Source: Clytia hemisphaerica (taxonomy: Eukaryota > Cnidaria > Hydrozoa > Leptothecata > Clytiidae). Taken from it: a stretch of DNA of 64,000 bases. Below, in pieces: positions 12,240 through 22,372 of this stretch (its first letter is position 1; every line of letters starts with the position of its first letter). A program made the translations under genes and the position numbers. The DNA lies in contig CACVBU010000274.1 in NCBI GenBank assembly GCA_902728285.1, positions 1,939,234-2,003,233 of the forward strand. Reading direction: 5' to 3'. The notes beneath the pieces were generated by a model. That model was not told the DNA's origin. It saw only the letters and a program-made list of their open reading frames with translations, and searched no databases.

Positions 12240-12395
12240 GAGGCCCCCCCCAGCGGACCCAAATTTCACGCATTCACGCAAAAAATTTTCGCAATTCACG
12301 CATTCACGCAAGTTTTTCTCGAAATTCACGCAAACCAAATTTTTTGGGAAATCGGGGAAATTTTCGGAAAAATCGGGGAAAATGTCAAAAATAGA
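12240..12395 (+). repeat. 'TTCACGCA' repeat cluster 1
   Basis: Six or more copies of 'attcacgca(ttcacgcaa)' follow a C-rich tract (12244-12250). The same motif with the same C/G-run neighbour recurs at 13620-13810, so both are copies of one repeat family. Open frames crossing it are by-products of the repeat. Confidence 0.8.
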
Positions 12396-13619
12396 GGTCT
12401 TGCACATTTCGCTAATTTACGTAATTTCCGCCATTATGGAGTAAAACGTTCGATGTGCATAAAAAAGTATGACAAGGCTGTACTCGAGATATTATTCGAC
12501 CGGATCTGGTCAAGCACTTGAGAAAAACTTAACTCAGTAGTGATTTTTTCCTGTAGACCTGACTATAAAACACCTTGTTTTTGGTAGCGTCATAAGAAGC
12601 CCCCAAATAGAAAGCGTTACGTAATTTTTCAACTTTAATTACATGCCATCACGCAAAATATTTGATTCTTCTAACTTGTCACGATCGTTTGGAAAAGGTG
12701 AAGCTTCTGCAGTTAACGTATCGCGATAGTAAGTGAAAAGATATGCGCCGCAGGCAAATTTTTGTACATAAAATAGCTTAAACATTATCAAAAATAGGTC
12801 AAACAAACTCGAGGATGACACCATGATGCTTAGCTCAGGGGTAAGGAGGCGCAACCATGGTTTACGCAGAGAGGAAATTTTTGCATTTTTGTCCTTCGCG
12901 TTTGGCTAAAAATGCTCTCTTTAAAACCATTGGAAAAGAATGTAGTCTAAATTCGTTAGAGGCAAGGTACGATCGCTTGATAGCTTGTAAAATAAGGTAA
13001 AAGAATGAACATTTGTTGCGAGCAAAGCGATCAAAAGAATTTAAAAAGAAAGGTTTCAATCAGGGCTCGCGAATTAATTTCCTAACGTGGAGGGCCGAAA
13101 ACATAGTGACTAAGGAGGCGCAACCATGTTTTGCGCCGACAGGAGAAAATTTCTATTTTAACCCTCTGATGTGCTTAAATACGACTCCATTTCAGACTAA
13201 TTTTGCCAAGAAATCAGGTTAAACGAAAGTCTACATCATGGGTAAAAATTTCTTTGAAATAAGTTTCTTTTTATTTGCAAAAACGTGGTGAAGTCATGGC
13301 CGCCTCCTGCCCCCAGTGGCTCTAGCCCTGGCTGGCCCTGGCCCTGGATCACTCATCATGCAGAACCATGGTTTTATCTTAAACAAACACTTTCAAAGGG
13401 GCAAATTAGAGTTTTTTAAGATTCGAGGGCCAATACATGTTTGGCCCGAGCGAAAAAATCTGGAAATTTAAGGTGTCTAGATTGCTAGAAAGCGCATCTA
13501 AATCATGAATCGTTATATAAAATAGAGAATTTGAAAGTTGCTGATTTTTTGTGCACCTTCACCTGGTATCCCTTGTATTCGGGATAGGTGCGCACCTTGG
13601 GGTTTTCTACAAACTGTGA
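12396..13619. other. Gene-free stretch between repeat clusters
   Basis: Contains 'taaggaggcgcaaccatg' twice (12841-12858 and 13110-13127), each followed by a short 'gcgccgacagg/gcagagagg' segment, so it is partly duplicated. No coding region or RNA gene is supported. Confidence 0.45.
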
Positions 13620-14402
13620 AAAGGAAAAATTCACGCGTTCACGCAAAAAACAGGGCAGATTCACGCATTCACGCAATAGAAATATGGATTTTCACGTTCA
13701 CGCAAGTTTTTTCAATTCACGCATTCACGCAATTTTTTTTCGATTTTCACGCATTCACGCAACCAAAAAAGCCCATTCACGCATTCACGCAAACCGCTGG
13801 GGGGGGGGCCCTAAAAAATCATCAAAAAAATAGTGACCCACGCAAAAACTTTGACCCACGCAAAAAATAATGACCCACGCAAAAAATATGACCCACGCAA
13901 AAAATAATGACCCACGCAAAAAATATGACCCACACAAAAAATAATGACCCACGCAAAAAATATGACCCACGAAAAAAATAATGACCCACGCAAAAAATAT
14001 GACTCACGCAAAAAATTTGACCCACGCAAAACTTTTGACCATTGAGTTTAAAGCCCGAAGGGCTAGAGTTCAATCTCTAACCTTTCTCAGGCAAGAAAAA
14101 GTGAAGCCTTAAAAAATGCGCCGCATTTTTGACGACAGATTGAATCTAGCAATTCCTTTGTTTAAGATTGATATTTTTTTCGAAACTTTGCGGTAAGTTT
14201 TAGTTTCAATATGTCATTTGTGTAAAAACCAGGCGAACCGCCCAAGGCCGTGCAACTTTGGTAGGATTTGTTAGCTTCAAATCCTACCAAGGAGATTGAC
14301 TTCTAGCCCTTCGGGCTTATACTTCATTGCTTTTGACCCATGCACCCACGCAAAAATATTGACCCACGCACCCACGCAATTTAGCAGACTCGTTCACGCA
14401 AG
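13620..14402 (+). repeat. 'CACGCA' minisatellite, two unit types, split by a MITE
   Basis: 13630-13795 carries ~10 'attcacgcattcacgcaa' units ending at a G9 run. 13833-14039 carries 11 units of 'atgacccacgcaaaaaat(a)', alternating about 17 and 19 bp. The array resumes at 14330-14402 after an inserted 290-bp MITE. Because the unit has no stop on the minus strand, it produces three overlapping artificial ORFs there. Confidence 0.88.
14040..14329. mobile_element. hAT-like MITE, 290 bp, 38-bp TIRs, 8-bp duplication CTTTTGAC
   Basis: Both ends share a ~38-bp inverted repeat containing aagcccgaagggctaga. Direct repeats cttttgac at 14032-14039 and 14330-14337 are a perfect 8-bp target duplication, typical of hAT elements. 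It inserted into the CACGCA array. The internal segment 14080-14215 ('ctttctcaggcaagaaaaa', 'gaatctagcaattcctttg') recurs at 49685-49830. Confidence 0.85.
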
Positions 14403-15452
14403 GATACTTTAATCACACCAGCCATGAGACCATATGCTCAGATAAAAGGTATTGTAATACTGTACAGTATTGGGTCAGTAAATTACACGCTATAATAATA
14501 AGTTCTTCAGAATTTTATTATCTGTTGTGGACTCGTGTCGTAGTCGTTACTAAGTTTGAAGACCCTTGGGGCTAGAGAGGGATCTTCAGATCTCCTAGGC
14601 GATGACGGAAAAATAGTGTCGGTAGAGCTTGCAGTGAAGTCAAAGGTCAAACTGGGAAAAAAACCGAGATTTGCAGTCTTTGAGATCCTTACCGAAACTT
14701 GCTCAAAATCTAGCTTTTCTAGGGACCAAAATCATTTTTCATATTCTAGCTTAAAGGGATAATCAGATGGTTTGAGATGTTTCGATTACAGAAACCTTCT
14801 GTGGTCCTTAGTAAAACCTCAAAGTATTTTTGTGTAACAATTTTCCAAAATCGAGATATCAGAATTTGAAATTTTTGAAAATGGGTTCTTACGTTGAATT
14901 TCTATTGTTTTTATTCTAAGCCAAAATCTCAAATATCTCGACTTTGGAAAATAGTTAGGCTAAAATATTTTGAGATTTTGCTCAGGACAATGGAAAGATT
15001 ACACATTCTAAATATCTCAACCCATCTGTACCCAAGGATAGGAAGTCCACTTTATAAGCAATTAAGCATTCGATCTGAAAAGTTTTGTACCCTTTTTGGG
15101 TACCCCTGGAAACAAGATTTATCTGAAAAGTAGATGACAAAAATAGTTAACACCATAGAAGAGAAATCAATTTCAATGTGACCAGTATTATATTATTTTG
15201 AGTGAAATGAGGAAAATACACGAATGACGAATTCCTCAGCTTGGGTGATACACAGGAAGAAAAGGTAATATAAAGTGTACACTATTTTCTATGTTTTTCT
15301 AAAAGTTTTTATATAAAATTGATAAAATCATCAATCAGTAGCGAGAGGTCAAAGTAAATATTCACAAAAATCTAGCCCTAAAAGTAATAACATAAAGGTG
15401 TTGTTATACTAAATGACAATGCAAAGAATCTTAGAATATCTAAAAAAAGAGT
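14403..15452. other. Region downstream of the SR gene
   Basis: AT-rich. This likely includes the 3' UTR of the minus-strand SR gene (15000-15452). No other gene is supported; short plus-strand frames at 14556-14762 and 14894-15133 have no splice or family support. Confidence 0.45.
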
Positions 15453-18400
15453 TCAACGAGGTGATCTGGATCTTGAGCGAGAGAATGATCGTCGAGCTTG
15501 AGGACTTCTCGAGAAGCTCCTTCGTGGACTTCGAGATCGTGAGCGACCGCGTTGTGGTGAGCGGGAGAACGAGCGACGACGAGGTGAACGACTACGACTG
15601 CGTGATCGTGAACCAGAGAAATTCTAAGGTTTGAAAAAAATAAATGAGAATTATTTTTTGTTTTTACAGTTACAGTGTCTAGAGTAAGAGGTGAAACAGT
15701 ACTAGTGTGAAACTATCGTCAGAATCTGTCAGAATGTTTTCTTTACAAGCAATTAAATAGTTTTTGAAAAAATTTGAAAATTGATACTTACACAAATGAG
15801 TTTTACTCTTTTTCCAAAAAGCTCTGTATCATCAAGTTTTCTCATGGCGTTGTTCATGTCTGACTTGTTTGCGAATTCAACAACACTGAAAATAGATAAA
15901 CAAAATCAGCTTCAATGAAGGTTTGGACCACAAATTGGTTGGCGAGTTTCAAATTCATAAAATTTACAATGGATAGCCTTGATGGGATTACCTTCAGTGG
16001 ACTTTTTCTCCCCAAATTCCTTATTTTCCTAGGGGTTTCCTCGGCTGTCCTAGGTCCAATTATGGTCGGTCCACTTACCCTTCTCCCATCTTTTCTCTAT
16101 GGCATTTTGCAAAAGTTACTTCACCAGCTTGTCTGAAGTAATCTTTAAGATCCTGAAGTGAAAAATTTATGACACTCGGTTATAGATAGAATAAAGATAA
16201 TGCAAAAGCCTTAAATGAACCTGATTTGAGTTGGCTTGCTTGAAAAGATTATTTGAATGAGAACTTTTTTATAGAACATGAGAAATACAAGTATCTTTGA
16301 CACTTTACTGTACCTCTGCTGCTCAAAATTAACAAAAAGCAAAAACAACCCAGCCAAGGCAAAGAAGAGCAAGACCAGCCAATTTAGTAGCCATGTCATG
16401 TATAAACCTGGATTGCACAAGGACATTCCAGACATAGCCACCAGAAATTCTTAATTGAATTTTGCCAAAATCCACCCAGAGAGCATTTCATCTTCCCGGA
16501 TTGACATATTTCAGCCACCAAATCAGAAATTCTTAAGCCAAGTATCACATTTCACCCAACACATATCTTATTAGATTTTGGGCACACAAACTTGGCATTG
16601 GCCACCATACAAGCGCAACACCCACTACACAAATCATTCATTCATTTACACCAATTCTTAGAACTGGCCAACAACACTTAAGTGCACAACAACAAATGCT
16701 AGAAAAGGGAATCCAGGATTGAAAATTAAAATTAATAGTATTCAAAAATCTAGTGAAAGCAAGGAGTATGTCTAGTTGGTATAAAATTTAACAACCTTAA
16801 AATTTCTTAAAAAAGGTAAATCTTTTTAATAATTTCTCAAGCTAAAACTTTTAAAAACAGAACAAAGCAATTTCTATTTTAGTGGTCAGTTAAAGCCAAT
16901 GAAAATTAATATCCTTGATATAAAAATCATACAGATAAATTTTACCTGCCAACTTGCTCTAGTTGATAGATTTTCAACAATAATTCGGTATTCTGTGTTG
17001 TATGGACGACCATAGCTGTAAAGGAAAGTATTTGAATAAATTCATCATAAAATGGATGACAGCGATACCACATTGAATGTTAAACTGTCCAGAGCCAGAA
17101 CTGGTCAATGGTAAGATATCTTTGTAAACAATGGCATGTGTGTCCAATAATGAAATTATAACTCACCCTCCACCGCCAGCCGCCACCACCACCACGTCCG
17201 CCTCGATCTCTATCTGATCTGTAACCCCCACCCCCACCACCACCACTACCACCATAGCCTCCACCACGTCCACGACCACCGCCATCTCTGTCTTCGAATC
17301 TCCCAGACGGCTTTGCGAATTCAACTTGAAGTCTGAAAGAGAATGAATAGTTACACCAAAACAGTACCAAATATGAAAAAACTGTCAAATCACTTTTCAT
17401 GACACTTTCAGGGTCTGGTCATCAGACAGTGCCTTTCTAAAGTTTAAAGAATAATTGTAAAATGAGCCTTTTTCATGATAAAAAAAAAGCATAAAAAGAG
17501 CTTTTTTGGCTTCCAAGGGGAACTTGCTTGAATATAATACCTTCCGCCAAGTAACTCCTTTCCATTTAATTCATAGATTGCATCATCTGCATCTCTTCTG
17601 TCGTCAAAAATCTAAAAGAAAATTTCAGAAATTTGATTTTTGGAGAGGGACTTTATATTGTTAACTGCAAGATGGACTCAAAATCAAAGTAACTCGCTTA
17701 GTAGTAATTCTTTATTTGTGTTTCATTGGGCTAATTCCAAAAACAAATTAAACAGAGGGTATTGACAAAGTTTTTACCAACCCCTGGAAATTTTGAACCG
17801 AAAATTATCCTCTTGGCTTGGTTCTGCTTGGTTGTTCAAAAGTTGATTAGATTAAATCCTGAGCTAATCCTGGGTCAGAGCAGGATTAAAATTTTGCCTT
17901 TTTATTTAATCGGAAATTGATCCAGATTCATGCCTAATTTTTTAACACCAGTGGTACTGTACTAATCGGGATTTAATAATCAAAAGTAATCTGCTGCTAA
18001 TCCACTTTTGAACAACAAATTACTTTCAAATAAAAAATATATTGACAATGAATGGGTAGGCTTTCTAGAAATCCAAACATAAATTGCATAGCTTTTACCA
18101 AAAAGATCAGAAACAATCAAAACCAGCTTTTTCCAATTTTCATCGAGTTACAGGAATTAATTCATTGTTTGTTTTGATCTGAAATTTTCAGTAGGGGTGG
18201 CCAACATGGTTCACCTGCTCATATCAGGGGGGCCCGAGACGGGGGTAAGAGAATTAAAGTTTCTAAGTAAAATCTTAATTATCACCCAAAATAGTGCCTT
18301 TTTTTGTCCATTTCTTTTAAATAGATAGCCCCAGCCTTATCCCTCTTTCAGTAAAGCTTCCTATACCTTTTGTCCTTCAGAAAAACCAAAAATATTGGCC

Positions 18401-20136
18401 TTAAAATTGTTTGCTTTCAGTTCCTGTAGCCAGTAGTGTGACCCCCTGTATTTCTATTTTATTCCGCGAGGGTTTTTCAATAGAGATGTCACATGACTCA
18501 AATCCCGCAGTCTTATTGGACTAGAGAAAGCGAAAGTGAAATCGCGCGATCTGATTGGATGAAAAAAAGACCGTGGGAACTGGAACCGAAAATAATTCTC
18601 ATTCTAAAACAAGATGGCGGCGAGAAAAGCATGTCTTTTGCTTTGAACGAAATGTTGTAAATTCTGGTTGATTTTAAGGTTTTATCTTATCTTATCTCAT
18701 TTACTTTGATTAGCAGAGGCTTCTTCAATGTTTGGGGAAGGTAAGTCTATAAAAGTTATTTGTTTTTCGGTGGAAAAAAGTGTTTAAAAAGCATTTTTTG
18801 TGCTCAAGGTTTATTTTTCTTCGCAATTTTTGTCTTCAATCTTTAAATAGATGAACGCGTATTTGACTGATGGTTAGGCGATGGGAATTTGATGTTCTGT
18901 TTACCGTCGCGTTTCAAAAAATATTTGATGCGGCAAAATTTCATTATTCATTATTCCTAACTGGTGCTTCCAATCTCCAACGAAGTTGAATTCCACCGTG
19001 AAATCGAGCTGCTTTCACTTTCGAAATCAAAATAACATACGCGCAAAATTCAAACGCGTTCGAGACGCGTCTAAAACGCGAATTTCTAAAACGCCCTTGA
19101 TGCCGCCCACTGCTTAAAAAAATCCCCACCCCATTCGCGGACGTGATTGGAACCATATTTCTTACTCGAGGCGCACATTTTGTTAGCGAAGATGTTATTT
19201 TTGATTCACTTTGAGTGTTTTGGATAGCTTGGCACAGGAAAAGAAGAAAATAATGAGTTTTTAAGAAATAATGAACTTTTTTGAGCGGCGGCTTAAGAGC
19301 ATGCAGGCGGTCGCCTTATGATTTTTTCACAGAACATAGTAAAACTATTCAGGAACTTGGACCTTTTTACAGAATTTCAAAAAGTCTGTTAGTTTTGGAG
19401 ATATATTGAAAAGTTTAGACATGGGTAGTTCGCATTCGTGTTTCGCGTTCCCAAACCAAACGCACGTGGGAGATTTGTGGGTGAAACCCTATGCCGCTAT
19501 GGGAAACTATTTATGCCAGCTTGTGAGGAAAGAGCCCCTCTAAATCTTTGTTGACACTTGGAAGGACCTGCAAACTTCCAATGATCCCCTGTGAATATAA
19601 TAAATAAGTGACTAAACCCCTTAGAAAAGCCAAGCTCAGTCCCCCCTCTGGAAAGGGTTGCCGATACCCTAGCCTAGGGATCCATGATATGGTTTTTATT
19701 TTAGTAAAAGAGGACAGCACTATTTCGAATTTCCCATTGTAAGTTTTTTGAGGCAGAAATCTGCCTCACAGCTCGTACCTGTCCTGTATATGTCAGATTA
19801 TAAAAATACAGGACAGGTGTCCTGTCTACCGATGCCCTTGCCTGGTTTAAGAATGGAATAGCCTTTCATTTAAAGATTAGATCATCAAAAAATATATCCA
19901 TTGAAGAACATGTGAAATGCCCAAGAAAAGTCGGACTTGATTAGGAATATGCAAACCTTTTCGAAGAAAAAAACTATCTATTTGCAGAGAAAAAGACTTA
20001 CGACAAAGCCATATCCAGTTTTCACAACGACTTCTACAATCGATTTAGAAAACCCATGATCTTTAAAGAATCTTTCAACATCACGAGTTCTTGCATCTGG
20101 TGATAGATGACCGAGAAAAAGCTTGTAACGACTCAT
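15453..20136 (-). CDS. Dual-RRM SR splicing factor, SRSF4/5/6 type
   Basis: Seven minus-strand exons: 20002-20136, 17541-17611, ~17174-17332, 16946-17015, 16079-16152, 15792-15885, 15453-15623, giving about 257 residues. RRM1 spans exons 1-3 (starts [16 protein letters not shown], 'TGYGFV' as RNP1). A glycine/arginine hinge follows in exon 3. RRM2 begins '[17 protein letters not shown]' and carries '[13 protein letters not shown]', the SWQDLKD signature of two-RRM SR proteins. The last exon is an RS domain (repeated RSRSRSP) read in a different frame from the plus-strand ORF overlapping it. The protein should bind exonic enhancers and recruit spliceosome components in the nucleus. Exon 3's end is uncertain: the strong GTGAGT donor after 17167 breaks the frame, whereas a GTGGAG donor after 17174 keeps it. 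Which SRSF paralogue it is cannot be settled. Confidence 0.88.
17831..18016. mobile_element. Small MITE in SR gene intron 1
   Basis: A 186-bp segment bounded by gttgttcaaaagttgattag and the inverted ctaatccacttttgaacaac. The interior is AT-rich with several 'aatcc/ggatt' inverted pairs. No ORF. No clear target duplication. Confidence 0.6.
18017..20001. other. Remainder of SR gene intron 1
   Basis: Long first intron without a supported gene. Around 18600-18640 a short CpG-richer patch with aagatggcggc resembles a promoter/YY1-type site, but the ATG there opens only a ten-codon frame. A short inverted pair ctgtcctgta/tacaggacag lies at 19787-19822. Confidence 0.4.
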
Positions 20137-21436
20137 TTTTAGTTAGAAAAGGTGAACTTTTTGGTCAAATTTTGATGATTTCTCTGTTCACAAGTTGTGC
20201 TCCGCCGAAAATTGGAATCCCACTTCAAACAAAGGAGACTGAGAACGAATCGAATTAATCGGAATTTTTTCAGGCTGGCAATTAGTCCGAAATATCTAAT
20301 TTTTTTCTTTTTGAAGTTTGTCTCCGAAAAAAATTGTAAACAAAGATTTTAGTGCAAAAGCTGTTTCGGCAAATATAATTTACTAAAATGGTATCCGAGT
20401 TGCGGTGAGCAAAATGTGCAGAATTGGAATAATTTATTTGCTTTTTGGTTCCATTTTGCTTGAACAGTTGAGGACTCTGACACGTTTGTACGGCACAATC
20501 TCCCAATAAATATGTTGAGACCAACAACATTTTTACCTTAGAAATCCGTCCCCCCTGCCCCATTGGCAATGTTGGACAAGAAATACCGGCCGTTAGAGTT
20601 CCCAACACTGCTAGTGGGGTAAGGGGGACCGCGTCTCATGTATTTATTGGGGGATTGTCTGATTTTCAAGAAAAAAAAATGAAAGGGACAGGGGGACACA
20701 GGGCATACCGAGGTCCAGAAAGTAAGCTGTAAACACAATAACAGTGGTCAGAAATCAAAATTTTTGTCCCTATGTACATCAAAGATATCATAAATTACTA
20801 AGCCAGTCATTCCAAAAGGTGTCTTCTGCCCATTTCAGACCCAAACAGGGAGCTTTTTCACTTCAGATTTCCCTGCAAAACGGCCGCCATCTTGAATTTC
20901 GAAAAATCTAGAAAATACTTTCACTCTTGCAAAGCACATGCGAAAATAACTTTCGTCACCAGGCCTAATTGCTTCCCAAACCTCTCAGACGAAAATTCGT
21001 GATATTTCGTGCATTTTACACCACACCAAAACAAATAGAAAATGGCGGGAAAAATGTTGGTGGGGAATTCAGGGGAGGGGGTGTTTACTTGGGTGGCTCT
21101 GGATGTTATGCTTTAAAAGGGGGATGCATGCTCTTAGTTGGGTCTCTGACACCCACAAGGAATGACTTCTTGGCAAATCCAAACTACAAAAGACTAAAAA
21201 GACTATAAACATCAATCAATAACAAAAGGTATGTTGCAAAAACTAAGAAATATTTACACTAAAAATGGTGCTTTCGTTTTAAGTCTATGTACAGTTTAAA
21301 AGCAAGTGAAGTACTATTCACAAGATCTACTTCAATATAATACATATTAACAGGGGCCCCGTTGCATTGGGGAGGGAACTACCAAGTATGTAAACATCAG
21401 CGCTATCCTTTTTTTCAGACCAACCCTGCAACGAAG
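20137..21436. other. Intergenic between the SR gene and the Rep ORF
   Basis: Upstream of two divergently oriented genes. It contains the presumed SR promoter (20137-20280) but no motif I can name. Short open frames on both strands lack resemblance to known proteins. Confidence 0.4.
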
Positions 21437-22267
21437 ATGGCTGGCGTTGAGTTTGAGACGACGGAGAGCACATTGAAAGAACTATCGAAAAATTCCATCA
21501 GACGTGCCTACCTTGTCACATATTCACAATGTGATCTCCGCCGCTTTCCCACCAGACAGTCATTTGGGGATGTGGTTGCAGAGGCATTTCGGGCTGTTCC
21601 GGGTAAAGTTCAACCCCTCTACTGGGCATGCGGTAAGGAACCCCACCCCAACACCAGTGGGTACCACTATCACGTCAGCGTGCTTTTGAATGGGACTCAG
21701 CGCTGGGGGGCTGTCAAAGACTTTCTGACAAAAAGGCATGATGTTGTTGTAAACTTTGTTCAGAATGACAACGGTTATGATTCCGCCTACGCCTATGTCA
21801 CCAAGGCTGATGGGGATGTCTACCACAGCGAAAACCACCCACACACTCTGCCAGTAGGAACCCCGGGGACCCGAGCGGCAATGAACTCCTATGCCAAACG
21901 TCGCCGCAAACGTGTTGCTGAGAGGGCTGCTGATGCCTTGGGGGCAGACGATACAGGTTTTGCTGACATGGTCGTTGAAGGACATGACCCGCGCGCTGAA
22001 GGAGAGAAGTCATGTCACAGACTCACTTTGGTCGAGGTTGCAGACTTTTGCATCCAACAGTCGATCAAGACCCGGAAGGAGCTCCAAAGGCAAGCGGAGC
22101 TGCAGAAAAGGGACGGGAAACTGGACTTGTATCATTTCATTTTGGCTCGGCGCAAACAACTTGTGGAAAGTGAAATCGGGGTGGTTTTTTTCCAAAAATT
22201 GCAAAGTGACCCTCCCCTACAATTAAGCACAAAAGAGTATTTGAATTATCTGTTTTTTGTAAGATAA
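21437..22267 (+). CDS. HUH endonuclease (Rep-like), helicase domain absent
   Basis: Intronless 276-residue ORF, started at ATG 21437 (the open frame begins 75 bp earlier but this is the first ATG in good context, gaagATGG). It has the three Rep motifs: YLVTYSQ at residues 25-31 (motif I), HYH at 77-79 (the metal-binding HUH pair) and YAYVTK at 118-123 (tyrosine plus lysine, motif III). Such enzymes nick single-stranded DNA and covalently join its 5' end through the tyrosine. The C-terminal part (165-230) is helical and basic, similar in kind to the linker before an SF3 helicase in Rep proteins of CRESS-type elements or viruses, but no Walker motif follows: the frame stops at 22267. It may be a domesticated or truncated copy, or a Replitron-type transposase. 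Base composition is richer in GC than its surroundings. Confidence 0.8.
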   Translation: MAGVEFETTESTLKELSKNSIRRAYLVTYSQCDLRRFPTRQSFGDVVAEAFRAVPGKVQPLYWACGKEPHPNTSGYHYHVSVLLNGTQRWGAVKDFLTKRHDVVVNFVQNDNGYDSAYAYVTKADGDVYHSENHPHTLPVGTPGTRAAMNSYAKRRRKRVAERAADALGADDTGFADMVVEGHDPRAEGEKSCHRLTLVEVADFCIQQSIKTRKELQRQAELQKRDGKLDLYHFILARRKQLVESEIGVVFFQKLQSDPPLQLSTKEYLNYLFFVR

Positions 22268-22372
22268 TGCACAAAGATATGAGCGAAGATCTCTAAGATC
22301 TCGTATTCATGGCTGAAAAGATTTCTATGCTTCACATAACATTTCTACAATTTCATTGATTTTTTTTCGTAG

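Noticed and set aside
13785-14073. Three overlapping minus-strand ORFs of 'FAWVIIFCVGH' repeats
   Set aside because: They are translations of the GACCCACGC minisatellite in three frames, not proteins.
12200-14400. CRISPR-like array
   Set aside because: The 'CACGCA' repeats are short, contiguous and lack unique spacers, and the context is eukaryotic.
15413-15634. Plus-strand 73-residue ORF
   Set aside because: It overlaps the RS-domain exon of the SR gene, whose minus-strand reading (RSRSRSP) is clearly the real one.
18600-18700. Separate gene start in SR intron 1 (aagatggcggcgag)
   Set aside because: The frame closes after about ten codons and no downstream exon was found.
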